Of a stretch of DNA of 64,000 bases, positions 25,755 through 34,250 are shown one piece after another. Origin of the DNA: Arthrobacter psychrochitiniphilus (GTDB lineage Bacteria; Actinomycetota; Actinomycetes; Actinomycetales; Micrococcaceae); assembly GCF_003185915.1 (NCBI RefSeq), contig NZ_QHLZ01000004.1, positions 248,001 to 312,000 on the forward strand. Direction: 5' to 3'. Position 1 is the first letter of the stretch, and every line of letters begins with the position of its first letter. Both the position numbers and the translations under genes were made by a program. The notes under the pieces were generated by a model. The model made no database searches. It was not told where the DNA came from and saw only the letters and a program-made list of their open reading frames with translations.

Positions 25755-26381
25755 TTGTCGAAGTTGTATTTCCGTCACGGCGCCATGAATTCAGGCAAGT
25801 CCACCGGCTTGCTGCAGGCCGCGTTCAACTATGAAGAACGCGGCCAGCGGGTTCTGTTGGCCAAGCCCGGCGTGGACACGAAGGGTGAGAGCGCAATAGT
25901 CTCGCGCCTGGGGGTGAGCCGTGACGTTGACTTCGTCATCCCGCCTGGCACCGACGCGCGGGAACTGTTCGCCAGCCACATGCGCGGTGACGATCCCGAT
26001 GCGCTGCTCAAACACATGGACATGGCACCTGTCGCGTGCCTGTTGGTGGATGAGGCCCAGTTCCTTGACCCTGCCCAAGTGGATGACCTTTTCCGGATCG
26101 CCGTCCTGGACGGAGTCCCCGTGCTGGCCTACGGGCTGCGCACCGACTTCCGCACCAAGGCTTTCCCCGGCGCGGCGCGGCTGCTGGAAATTGCACACTC
26201 TCTAGAAGAGCTCAAAACCATCTGCCGCTGTGGCCGGAAAGCCATGTTCAACACCCGCCGCGTGGGCGAAGATGTAGTGTTCGACGGCGACCAGGTCGCC
26301 ATCGAGGGTGCCGAGGTTTGGTACGAATCGCTGTGCGGCAACTGCTATCTGGAACTCTCCGGCGGGCAGCTGGGCCGTTAG
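25755..26381 (+). CDS. tdk: thymidine kinase (type II)
   Basis: The 208-residue enzyme has the P-loop HGAMNSGKSTGLLQAA at the N terminus, Walker B ACLLVDEAQFLDPAQV, the lasso segment and two zinc-binding CxxC-type pairs (CRCGRK and CGNCY) near the C terminus. It phosphorylates thymidine in the salvage pathway. The start is TTG 25755, with GGAAGG at 25743-25748 six bases upstream; no ATG fits. Monocistronic, behind the tandem repeat. Confidence 0.95.
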   Translation: MSKLYFRHGAMNSGKSTGLLQAAFNYEERGQRVLLAKPGVDTKGESAIVSRLGVSRDVDFVIPPGTDARELFASHMRGDDPDALLKHMDMAPVACLLVDEAQFLDPAQVDDLFRIAVLDGVPVLAYGLRTDFRTKAFPGAARLLEIAHSLEELKTICRCGRKAMFNTRRVGEDVVFDGDQVAIEGAEVWYESLCGNCYLELSGGQLGR

Positions 26382-26399
26382 AGAACTGGGCTGCTAGGC

Positions 26400-26918
26400 C
26401 TAGTCCAGGATCTTTTGGAAGAGCTCGTGGTCTTGCCAGCGTCCGGCAATTTTCAGGTACTTCGGCGCCATCCCGAAACGGGTGAAGCCGTTCTTCGCTA
26501 GAACACGTTGCGAACCGGCATTGTGAAGCAAGGCTTCAGCCTGTAAGCGGTGCAAGCCGAGGCTATTTCTGGCATGTTCGACGGCGTCTGCCACGGCTGC
26601 CGTGGCTAGGCCGGCACCGTTTTCGGTACGGGACACCCAATAGCCCAGACTCGCAGACTGGAGAGAGCCACGGACGATTCCGTTGATGTTCAAGAAACCG
26701 GCCAGCTGCCCTCCCTGATTCAGAATGAGTAACGGCACCCGGGTACCAGCTGCATGGGCTTCCAAGGCAGCCTCTGCCAGAGCTCGTTGTTTGGTCTCGG
26801 TGTGGAAATCTTTATCACGGAGCGGTTCCCACGGAGCTAAGAATTCCCGGTTTTCACTGCACAGTGCGGTCAGCTCCGGAACATCGCTGAGCTGCAACAA
26901 TCTTGTTACGCGGTCCAC
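26400..26918 (-). CDS. GNAT acetyltransferase (RimJ/RimL type)
   Basis: I place the start at GTG 26918 (VDRVTRLLQLSDVPELTALC), where GGGGAGG lies just upstream; the longer open frame to 27263 has no such signal and lacks domain homology. The 172-residue product has the RimJ/RimL-like N-acetyltransferase pattern: REFLAPWEPLRDKDFHT, LGYWVSRTENGAGLATAAVA (acetyl-CoA loop variant) and HNAGSQRVLAKNGF. Such enzymes acetylate protein N termini or small amines; the target is unknown. Convergent with thymidine kinase. Confidence 0.88.
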   Translation of the reverse strand: MDRVTRLLQLSDVPELTALCSENREFLAPWEPLRDKDFHTETKQRALAEAALEAHAAGTRVPLLILNQGGQLAGFLNINGIVRGSLQSASLGYWVSRTENGAGLATAAVADAVEHARNSLGLHRLQAEALLHNAGSQRVLAKNGFTRFGMAPKYLKIAGRWQDHELFQKILD

Positions 26919-27181
26919 GCTGGCCTCCCCTACTTGAAGTGCTTGGCCGTTTGCGACGTCTAAAACTAACGGCCCTACCAAGGGTAGTGCTGCGGAGCCC
27001 CGATCTAGATTTGAGAGCCCGGTGAGAGAGTGTTTGTTGCCCGGCTGTCCTGCAGGCTTTTTGCAGATGAATAGTGGGTACCATCTGGGGTGAGTTCTCC
27101 CCATCGCGGAAATTTGATCCGGCCAATAGGCTCCTGGGAGGGCTGCAGTGCGCCCGGTTGGTTCAAATGAAAGAGTCTCAC

Positions 27182-27970
27182 ATGTCAGAGCAGCCTCCGT
27201 GGCCGGACTATCCCGCTCACGTCCCAGACCCCAACACGGGCCAGCAGTATCCGCAGTACGCACCCCGGCAACAGCATGCCCAGCCCTACTATGGGACGCC
27301 GCATTTCATACAGCCGGCACCCAAGAAGAAGCCAGCACTGCCTTGGATTCTGGCCGGTGGCGGGGTGCTCGCGCTGGCTGGCGTAATTGGCGCGGTGGTG
27401 CTGGTTTCCACTTTGCTAGGTGGCGGGGTCAAAGCGAACATGGTGGCGGCACCTGTAACGGGAGCCTCATTCCAATACCCAGAGGGCTGGCTCCGCACCG
27501 ATGAAAACAAGACTGTCATCAATAGTGACGGGAGCCAGCCGGAGGAACGCTTCAGCGCCATTAACAAAGTCAAGGATGCCACAGCACTAATGGTCTACGA
27601 GGGCGGCGCCCGGCCTGAAGCCGCCGTCACCCCAGAGAAAATCCATACTGCGATCGATCAAGGACTGGCGGGACAGCTTGCTGCATCCCCAGACGAGTTA
27701 CTCTATTACCGCAGCACGGCGGGCTTTGGCTGCCTAGATGATTTCGGGTACACCAACGAGCCAGCCATTGTGGAGCGGGACGGCATGTATGGATACAGCT
27801 ACGGTTACACCTGCCACAGTTACCAAGGCAATGTCACCGGAGAATACTTCGTTGCCTACGATTCCACGGGAGTCAGCCACCGCATGACGGTTGAAGCCAA
27901 ATCCTCTGAATGGGCCAGCAGCAAACGTTTGCTACAGTCCATCACCGCATCACTGCACCCTGCTGCCTAA
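27182..27970 (+). CDS. membrane-anchored protein with Pro-rich N terminus, function unknown
   Basis: The 262-residue protein starts at ATG 27182 (MSEQPPWPDYPAHVPDPN), with AAAGAG about 7 bases upstream; frames from 27074 or 27167 are less likely. It has a Pro/Gln/Tyr-rich cytoplasmic tail (1-45), one membrane helix (about 50-78, PWILAGGGVLALAGVIGAVV) and an external domain with two Cys (GFGCLDDFGY, GYTCHSYQG) that could pair. This is a common actinobacterial surface-protein layout; a PsbP- or Mog1-like fold is conceivable for the domain but not shown. Divergent from the acetyltransferase gene. Confidence 0.8.
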   Translation: MSEQPPWPDYPAHVPDPNTGQQYPQYAPRQQHAQPYYGTPHFIQPAPKKKPALPWILAGGGVLALAGVIGAVVLVSTLLGGGVKANMVAAPVTGASFQYPEGWLRTDENKTVINSDGSQPEERFSAINKVKDATALMVYEGGARPEAAVTPEKIHTAIDQGLAGQLAASPDELLYYRSTAGFGCLDDFGYTNEPAIVERDGMYGYSYGYTCHSYQGNVTGEYFVAYDSTGVSHRMTVEAKSSEWASSKRLLQSITASLHPAA

Positions 27971-27985
27971 GAGACAGGAACAGAA

Positions 27986-28780
27986 TTAAACGTGGGGGAT
28001 TAGATCAGCTACCGAATTCATGGTTTGATCCGGACGGAACGGGTAGGCATCGATGTCTTCGGGTTGAGTGATTCCGCTGAACACCAGTACCGTGTGCAGT
28101 CCTGCTTCCATCCCCGCAATGATGTCGGTATCCATCCGGTCACCAATCATGGCGGTCGTCTCGGAATGCGCCTGAATCCGGTTCATGGCTGAACGGAACA
28201 TCATGGGATTCGGCTTACCCACAATATAAGGTTCACGGCCGGTGGCCTTGGTGATCAGTGCTGCCACGGCGCCGGTGGCCGGCATGGGGCCCTCTTTGGA
28301 GGGGCCGGTAGCATCCGGGTTGGTGCAGATGAAACGGGCACCGTCACCAATGAGCCGGATCGCCTGGGTGATGGCTTCGAAGGAGTAGGTGCGGGTTTCA
28401 CCGAGCACCACGTAGTCAGGTTTCTGGTCGGTGAGGATAAAACCAGCCTCATGCAATGCCGTGGTCAACCCGGCTTCACCAATCACAAAGGCGCGCCCAT
28501 GCGGCATTTGAGATTTCAAAAATTGGGCCGTGGCCAGCGCAGATGTCCACAGGTTTTCCTCGGGGATATCCAGTCCTGACGCTTTCAGCCGGGCTGCAAG
28601 ATCGCGCGGGGTGAAGATGGAGTTGTTTGTTAGCACCAAGAAGCGTTTGGAGGTATCCACCCAGCGCTGAATCAACTCAGCGGCACCGGGTACAGCCTTG
28701 TTCTCGTGGACTAAAACGCCGTCCATGTCGGTAAGCCAGCATTCAATATCGGCAGGCTGGCGTGAAGATTGCTGTGTCAT
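27986..28780 (-). CDS. HAD-superfamily class IIA hydrolase (NagD-like)
   Basis: The ATG at 28780 (MTQQSSRQPADIECWL) has AAGGAG 5 bases upstream and gives 264 residues; the longer frame is not supported. HAD motifs: CWLTDMDGVLVHE (motif I, nucleophile Asp and DxDG), VLTNNSIFTPRDLA (motif II), a Lys in VGKPNPMMFRSAM (motif III) and MIGDRMDTDIIAGMEAGL (motif IV). Class IIA members act on phosphate esters such as p-nitrophenyl phosphate, UMP or phosphoglycolate; the substrate here is unknown. Confidence 0.92.
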   Translation of the reverse strand: MTQQSSRQPADIECWLTDMDGVLVHENKAVPGAAELIQRWVDTSKRFLVLTNNSIFTPRDLAARLKASGLDIPEENLWTSALATAQFLKSQMPHGRAFVIGEAGLTTALHEAGFILTDQKPDYVVLGETRTYSFEAITQAIRLIGDGARFICTNPDATGPSKEGPMPATGAVAALITKATGREPYIVGKPNPMMFRSAMNRIQAHSETTAMIGDRMDTDIIAGMEAGLHTVLVFSGITQPEDIDAYPFRPDQTMNSVADLIPHV

Positions 28781-28870
28781 GAGGCTCCTTGGGCGTGGAT
28801 TTAGGATTCCAGTCTTGCAGAGAATGGCCCCGTTGCATTGATGCCGGGCACATGTGCGTAAAGTTGAACG

Positions 28871-29548
28871 GTGAGTAAAACCGGTGAAACCCCAGCCCCA
28901 GATGATGCTTTGAGCCCCGAGCATCCGGAATTGCACCATGAAGTCGGTCTTGGTCCGTGGGAGGGGCCGCTACCTGAAGGGGACCAGTGGGACCCTGAAC
29001 TCCTGGCCAACGGGGACCGGCGCAACGTTCTGGACGAGTACCGGTACTGGTCTATGGAAGCCATTGTGGCCGAGCTGGACACCCGCCGCCACGACTTCCA
29101 TGTGGCCATTGAAAACTGGCAGCATGACATGAACATTGGCACCGTAGTGCGCACCGCAAATGCGTTCCTGGCCAAGGAAGTGCACATTATTGGAAGGCGG
29201 CGGTGGAATAAGCGTGGCGCAATGGTCACCGACCGCTACCAGCACGTCCGCCACCACCCCACCGTTGAGGACTTTGTTTCGTGGGCACAGGGTGAGGGTT
29301 TGGTGATCATTGGCATCGATATTTTCCCGGACTCCGAACAGCTGGAAACCTATGAACTGCCCAAGAACTGCGTTTTTGTTTTTGGCCAGGAAGGCCCCGG
29401 GCTAAGTGATGAGGTGCACGCCGCTGCACAAACCACCCTGTCCATTGAACAGTTCGGCTCCACCCGCTCCATCAACGCAGCCTCGGCCGCCGGCATTGCC
29501 ATGCACGCATGGATTCGCAGGCACGTCTTCAACCAGCATGTGCTTTAA
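28871..29548 (+). CDS. SpoU/TrmH-family RNA 2'-O-methyltransferase
   Basis: The 225-residue protein has the three SPOUT motifs: NIGTVVRTANAFLAKEVHII (motif 1, Asn and Arg), VFVFGQEGPGLSDEV (motif 2) and STRSINAASAAGIAMHAWIR (motif 3), which form the knotted SAM site. Such enzymes methylate tRNA or rRNA ribose. The N-terminal 70 residues are polar with no known domain. The start is GTG 28871 and has only a weak ribosome binding site. Divergent from the HAD gene. Confidence 0.9.
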   Translation: MSKTGETPAPDDALSPEHPELHHEVGLGPWEGPLPEGDQWDPELLANGDRRNVLDEYRYWSMEAIVAELDTRRHDFHVAIENWQHDMNIGTVVRTANAFLAKEVHIIGRRRWNKRGAMVTDRYQHVRHHPTVEDFVSWAQGEGLVIIGIDIFPDSEQLETYELPKNCVFVFGQEGPGLSDEVHAAAQTTLSIEQFGSTRSINAASAAGIAMHAWIRRHVFNQHVL

Positions 29549-29655
29549 ATAAAAGATTCATAGCTTCTTCCCAGACTCTAGTCAGCCAAAACACAGCGGG
29601 TCTAGGCTCGGCAGTGTGCGGGCGCAAAGGGTGCCTGCCCGGTGAAGGATCTCTG

Positions 29656-31641
29656 ATGAGAACATCATTCAAACCGCGAAAATTTTTCAGCAAAACTCTG
29701 GCCATCGGTGCTGCCATGGCCTGCGTTCTCGCCTTTGGCACGACAGCGGCAACGGCCGCCCCAACATCCTCAGACACGGCGTATCCCGGCGGTGTGCCCA
29801 GTTGGGCCCAACCGGCAAACAATGAGGGGGCCGCAGCCGCGGACACAACAGTTGAAGGCGAAATTTACTTCCAGCTCCGCGATCTCAGGGGCGCCAAGGC
29901 GCTGGCCACGGCAGTCTCCACACCCGGAAACCGCAGCTACGGCCAGTGGCTTTCGCCGGCCCAATGGATTGGCAGGTATTCGCCGACCCAAAAGTCGTAT
30001 GACTCCGTGCTCACCTACCTCAAAGATCAGGGTTTGGTTATCACCGGAACGCCTGAGAGCCGCCTGTTCGTGGTGTTTCGGGGCACCGTGGCACAACTGA
30101 ACGCCACGTTTAACGCCGAGCTACACAACTATGACTTCAAGGGAACCACTGTGGTGGGCCCGTCCAAGGCGCCAACCCTGCCGGCGAGTATTGCGGCCCC
30201 GGTTGCCGGGGTCTCGGTTGATCAGGGCAGCCTGCTCACCCACCCGAACTACGCCACGCCCGACGGCGGCACCCAGCCAACGCCGCAGGCGCGCCACACC
30301 CAGCCGCCAGCACCAACAGCGGCCTGCTCAAACTACTTTGGGCAGCACAGCGATACGGTTCCCAGCGCCTATGGCAAGACCAGCTATCCGACGTACGTGT
30401 GTGGTTACACTCCACATCAGATCCAGTCTGCCTACGGCAAGGGCGATCTGACCAAGACGGGCCACGGCCGCCCAGCCGCTGACGGCAGGGGGCAAACCGT
30501 GGCGATCATTGACGCCTACGCATCGCCCACCATGCTCTCAGACATTAACACGTACTCGGCCACCTATGGGTTGCCGCAAATGGATGGGCACAGCTACCTG
30601 CAGATTGTCCCAGATCCCAGCGAGTTTGTTGATCAGGATCTCTGTGGCGGACCTAGCGGATGGCAGCCAGAACAGGCCCTTGACGTGGCCTCAGTCCACG
30701 GCACAGCACCTGCGGCCAAGATCCTGTACGTTGGCGGGTTCAACTGTGGCGGCGGGCTGGACGTTGCCATGTCCAAAATCCTCGACCACAAACTGGCCAA
30801 CATTGTCAGCAACAGTTACGGCAACCTTGGCGAGGCGCTCCCGGCGGATGTCATCCTCGGCGAGGTCAACATCCAACTGCAGGCAGCAGGTGAAGGGATC
30901 GGGTTGTACTTCTCCAGCGGTGATTCGGGCGATGAAGCCGCAAACCTTGGCTACACATCCCCGGACTTCCCTGCCAGCTCGCCGTGGGTCACCGCGGTGG
31001 GAGGCACAAGCCTTGCGGTGTCCAAGAAGGGCACGTACATGTTTGAGACAGGGTGGGGCAGTGTGCGTGACCAGATCGTTGACGGCGCCTATGTATCGGC
31101 CCTCCCCGGGGCCGAATTTCGTGGAGGTGCCGGGGGCGGCGTCAGCGCAGTCTTTGCCCAACCCACCTACCAAAAAGGTGTGGTGCCCCGTTCGCTCTCA
31201 CTCGGCCAGCGGGTTGTACCTGATATTTCCTCGCTGGCGGATCCTTACACCGGATACGTGATCGGCATCAGCCCCATCAACAATGACAGCACCCTGACCA
31301 CCGATCCTTTCACCATCCAAACGTACGGAGGCACGTCCCTGGCCGCGCCCTTGTCGGCCGGACAGATGGCTGTGGCCCAGCAAGTCAGCGGCAAAACGCT
31401 CGGCTTCGCGAACCCCGTCATCTACTCCACCAGCCGCCAGCAACGGGGAACGTTCACCGACGTGGTATCGCCGCGCAGGCAACAGGCACTGGCATTTACC
31501 AGCCCTAGTACGGGGAACCAGTACCTGGTATCGATGAACCTTGACACGTCCCTGACCACCACCAAAGGCTATGACAATGTCACGGGCATCGGCAGTATGA
31601 ACTACGGCTTCGCCCTGGCCATCAGCCGGCACGGCAGATAA
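29656..31641 (+). CDS. secreted sedolisin-family (S53) serine-carboxyl protease
   Basis: I use ATG 29656 (MRTSFKPRKFFSKTLAIGA) with GAAGGA 7 bases upstream. The 661-residue precursor has a signal peptide (about 1-36), a pro-kumamolisin propeptide (about 60-210) and the S53 catalytic domain. The Ser-Glu-Asp triad is visible: Glu339 and Asp343 in WQPEQALDVASVHGT, Ser561 in TYGGTSLAAPLSAGQ, and the oxyanion Asp423 in YFSSGDSGDEAANLG. The C-terminal calcium site is GYDNVTGIGSM. Such proteases are usually active at acid pH outside the cell after self-cleavage of the propeptide. A strong hairpin follows the stop. Confidence 0.92.
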   Translation: MRTSFKPRKFFSKTLAIGAAMACVLAFGTTAATAAPTSSDTAYPGGVPSWAQPANNEGAAAADTTVEGEIYFQLRDLRGAKALATAVSTPGNRSYGQWLSPAQWIGRYSPTQKSYDSVLTYLKDQGLVITGTPESRLFVVFRGTVAQLNATFNAELHNYDFKGTTVVGPSKAPTLPASIAAPVAGVSVDQGSLLTHPNYATPDGGTQPTPQARHTQPPAPTAACSNYFGQHSDTVPSAYGKTSYPTYVCGYTPHQIQSAYGKGDLTKTGHGRPAADGRGQTVAIIDAYASPTMLSDINTYSATYGLPQMDGHSYLQIVPDPSEFVDQDLCGGPSGWQPEQALDVASVHGTAPAAKILYVGGFNCGGGLDVAMSKILDHKLANIVSNSYGNLGEALPADVILGEVNIQLQAAGEGIGLYFSSGDSGDEAANLGYTSPDFPASSPWVTAVGGTSLAVSKKGTYMFETGWGSVRDQIVDGAYVSALPGAEFRGGAGGGVSAVFAQPTYQKGVVPRSLSLGQRVVPDISSLADPYTGYVIGISPINNDSTLTTDPFTIQTYGGTSLAAPLSAGQMAVAQQVSGKTLGFANPVIYSTSRQQRGTFTDVVSPRRQQALAFTSPSTGNQYLVSMNLDTSLTTTKGYDNVTGIGSMNYGFALAISRHGR

Positions 31642-31658
31642 CTACAGCAAGCACACCA

Positions 31659-31704
31659 GCACGACGGCGCGTCCCGGCACTGAAGCCGGGGCGCGCCGTC
31701 GTGC
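31659..31704 (+). terminator. long hairpin after the S53 protease gene
   Basis: A 20-bp stem with one G-T pair (31659-31678 with 31685-31704, starting GCACGACGGCGCG) and a 6-base loop ACTGAA begins 18 bases after the stop. It lacks a T tract but is the only terminator-like structure before the aldolase gene. Confidence 0.75.
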
Positions 31705-31838
31705 CTGGCCAGTCCACAAATTGGGCAGCAGCGACACGAACTTCGCTGCCGTGAGGGCACTGGCTAAGATGGGAGTAGTCATGCGGGAGCTGGCCTGTTG
31801 CCAGACTCTTAGTACCGTTCAGCCCAGAGGAGCTTTCA

Positions 31839-32861
31839 ATGCCCATCGCAACACCGGACAAGTATGCCGAAATGATCGACCGCGCCAAAGCTGGCGGATT
31901 CGCCTACCCGGCGGTCAACGTGACGTCTTCCCAGACACTGAACGCAACCCTCCAGGGCTTCGCCGATGCCGGAACTGACGGCATCATCCAGGTTTCCACC
32001 GGTGGCGCAGCCTACTGGTCCGGCGCCAGCGTCAAGGACATGGTTGCCGGTTCCTTGGGCTTCGCAGCGTTCGCACGCGAAGTTGCCAAGAACTACCCCA
32101 TCAACGTGGCCCTGCACACCGACCACTGCCCCAAGGACAAGCTGGACGGCTTTGTCCTTCCCCTCTTGGAAGCTTCCGAGGCTGAGGTCAAGGCCGGCCG
32201 GGACCCCATCTTCAACTCCCACATGTGGGATGGCTCGCACGAGACTCTCGAAGAGAACCTGCGCATTGGCCGCGAACTGCTGGCCCGCACGCACGCAGCC
32301 AAAATGATCCTTGAAGTTGAGATCGGTGCTGTTGGTGGCGAAGAAGACGGCGTTGAGAACGCCATCAACGACAAGCTGTACTCCACCATTGAAGACGGCC
32401 TGGCCACCGTTGCCGCGCTGGGATCAGGCGAATTTGGCCGCTACATCACGGCACTGACCTTCGGTAACGTACACGGCGTGTACAAGGCTGGCAACGTCAA
32501 GCTGCGCCCGGAGCTCCTGAAGGAAATCCAGGCAGCTGTTGGCGCCAAGATCGGCAAGGAAAACCCCTTCGATCTGGTCTTCCACGGCGGCTCGGGCTCC
32601 TCTGACCAGGAAATTGCTGACGCCGTTTCCTTCGGTGTCATCAAGATGAACGTCGATACCGACACCCAGTACGCCTACACCCGCCCTGTGGTTGATCACA
32701 TGTTCACCAACTACAACGGCGTGCTGAAGGTTGACGGCGAAGTGGGCAACAAGAAGACCTACGACCCCCGCGTTTGGGGTGCAGCCGCCGAAAAGGGTCT
32801 GGCAGCACGCGTTGTTGAAGCAGCCTCACAGCTGGGCTCCGCTGGCAAGACGTTCAAGTAA
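31839..32861 (+). CDS. fbaA: class II fructose-bisphosphate aldolase
   Basis: The 340-residue enzyme has the zinc ligands and motifs of class II aldolases: ALHTDHCPKDKLDGF, LEVEIGAVGGEEDG, LTFGNVHGVYKAGNVKL and LVFHGGSGSSDQEI. It splits fructose 1,6-bisphosphate in glycolysis and reverses this in gluconeogenesis. AGGAG lies before the ATG. It is followed one base later by the DUF3151 gene, a linkage common in actinobacteria. Codon use is strongly biased toward C-ending codons, as expected for high expression. Confidence 0.97.
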   Translation: MPIATPDKYAEMIDRAKAGGFAYPAVNVTSSQTLNATLQGFADAGTDGIIQVSTGGAAYWSGASVKDMVAGSLGFAAFAREVAKNYPINVALHTDHCPKDKLDGFVLPLLEASEAEVKAGRDPIFNSHMWDGSHETLEENLRIGRELLARTHAAKMILEVEIGAVGGEEDGVENAINDKLYSTIEDGLATVAALGSGEFGRYITALTFGNVHGVYKAGNVKLRPELLKEIQAAVGAKIGKENPFDLVFHGGSGSSDQEIADAVSFGVIKMNVDTDTQYAYTRPVVDHMFTNYNGVLKVDGEVGNKKTYDPRVWGAAAEKGLAARVVEAASQLGSAGKTFK

Positions 32862-32862
32862 T

Positions 32863-33288
32863 ATGAGCGATTCTTTCCGCCGAAATCTCCTCGGTCCCGA
32901 GCCCACGTTGCTCCCGGTCGAGGCGGAGGTCCAGTCACGTCTGGATGCAGGGGATGAGGCCGTTGACCTGGCCGCTACCAACCCGACGTCATCGCTTTTG
33001 TGGGCCATTTTGGCAGACGAGGCATATGCCGAGGGCCGGACCATTGAGTCCTACGCGTATGCCCGCACCGGCTACCACCGCGGCTTGGACGCATTGCGCC
33101 GCAACGGCTGGCGCGGCACGGGTCCGGTTCCCTACACTCATGAGGGCAACCGCGGATTCCTGCGGGCGCTCTATGCTCTGGGACGGGCCGCCGGCGCCAT
33201 TGGTGAATCCGATGAAGCTGCACGCATCACCACGTTCCTGAACGACTCCGACCCGTTGGCCACGGCCGCGATCGAAGCCGCTCTGTAA
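32863..33288 (+). CDS. DUF3151 family protein
   Basis: The ATG at 32863 follows the aldolase stop by one base; longer frames would overlap that gene. The 141-residue product (MSDSFRRNLLGPEPTLLPVE) matches the small actinobacterial DUF3151 family, with conserved EAYAEGRTIESYAYARTGYH and RNGWRGTGPVPYTHEGNRGF. It is helical and TPR-like in character. No function is known; co-translation with the aldolase suggests a central-metabolism link. A very strong terminator follows. Confidence 0.88.
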   Translation: MSDSFRRNLLGPEPTLLPVEAEVQSRLDAGDEAVDLAATNPTSSLLWAILADEAYAEGRTIESYAYARTGYHRGLDALRRNGWRGTGPVPYTHEGNRGFLRALYALGRAAGAIGESDEAARITTFLNDSDPLATAAIEAAL

Positions 33289-33314
33289 GGTCCGCGCGTT
33301 TCGTTTCCAAAAGG

Positions 33315-33372
33315 GACGGCGCTTGCGGATTCGGACACCTGTCTACCGGTGTCCGAATCCGCAAGCGCCGTC
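33315..33372. terminator. bidirectional rho-independent terminator, 25-bp stem
   Basis: A perfect 25-bp stem (33315-33339 with 33348-33372, beginning GACGGCGCTTGCGG) with an 8-base loop is followed by TTTTTT and preceded by AAAA, so it can stop transcription from the aldolase operon and from the opposite DUF2249 gene. Confidence 0.95.
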
Positions 33373-33407
33373 TTTTTTGTGTTCGAGTGCCGGCTGAAGC
33401 GTCCGCG

Positions 33408-34175
33408 TTAGTTTCGGACCATGGACAGCTTCCACAATTCCGGACCGTTCTCCACGTAGGTGACGTCAAACTTACCGGCCGAGCGCTGTTCCAGTTGGGC
33501 TAGTAGCGGCAGCGGGTTGTGATTGGCGATCAGCAGAATGCCTTTTCCTGGGTTCAGTCCCTCCAACGCGCCGAAAATGGTGGCGTGGCGGATGGCGTGG
33601 GGGATGACGCGCGTATCCAGCTCTGACAGGCCTGGCTCGTCGTGCCCGCCGCAGGCACACCCGCCCAACGCCGGCGCCTGGCTCGGCAGCGCTGTCCCGG
33701 CGGTGCGTGCCGGGAGGATTGCCGCGAGTGAGAGCGTTGGTTCCTGCGCCAGAGCCGGCAGCAACAGCTCATTGGCCTGGTTTAGGAACGCAGTGGCGGC
33801 TTCTTGTAACCGGCCGTCGGCATGCACCATTTTCAGTGACAATTCTTGAACTTCCAAGCCCTTTGTTGCCTCGATGAGCCGGGCATGGTGCCCAGAAGCC
33901 AAGGCGGCAACCACGTTCAGTGGCCCGGCTTCTTTGTTTGCTGCAAGGAAGGCCCCTGACAGTGCTGCGGCCAAGGGAAGCAGTTCCTGTTCGGCAAATT
34001 CAACCAATGCGCCTTGATCTGCTTCTACCAGAGACGCCCCGGAGGGGTTGGCGGCAGCCGCGAGCAAGTTATTGCTCAACGTCCCTAGGGTGCCGGCGGC
34101 TTCCGCCAGCCGGGTGTGCGCCTCCTCGAGGGCTGCTGCCTCGGTGGCGGATGAGGCAAGGATGAGGTTGTTCAC
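33408..34175 (-). CDS. DUF2249 protein with helical N-terminal domain
   Basis: The 255-residue protein has a helical N-terminal part (about 1-150) whose pattern, including SGHHARLIEATKG, is hemerythrin-like although few metal ligands remain. A Cys-containing hinge (GGCACGGHDEPG) follows, then a C-terminal DUF2249 domain (about 178-255, DTRVIPHAIRHATIFGALEG to VTYVENGPELWKLSMV). DUF2249 is related to TusA/SirA folds and is regularly encoded near denitrification and NO genes. It lies divergent to the SufR-like regulator and next to the nitrite reductase locus. Role unknown; NO or redox sensing is inference. Confidence 0.82.
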   Translation of the reverse strand: MNNLILASSATEAAALEEAHTRLAEAAGTLGTLSNNLLAAAANPSGASLVEADQGALVEFAEQELLPLAAALSGAFLAANKEAGPLNVVAALASGHHARLIEATKGLEVQELSLKMVHADGRLQEAATAFLNQANELLLPALAQEPTLSLAAILPARTAGTALPSQAPALGGCACGGHDEPGLSELDTRVIPHAIRHATIFGALEGLNPGKGILLIANHNPLPLLAQLEQRSAGKFDVTYVENGPELWKLSMVRN

Positions 34176-34250
34176 GAGGGGAACCTTTCATAACGGCGCG
34201 AGCGTAGCGGGGAATGGAGATTATGCGAATATATTACTACACTTAATTCC

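Noticed and set aside
25295-25778. Open frames on the minus strand through the 57-bp repeats, coding 19-residue repeats
   Set aside because: They overlap pyrE on the other strand, have no ribosome site, and stay open only because the repeat length is a multiple of three.
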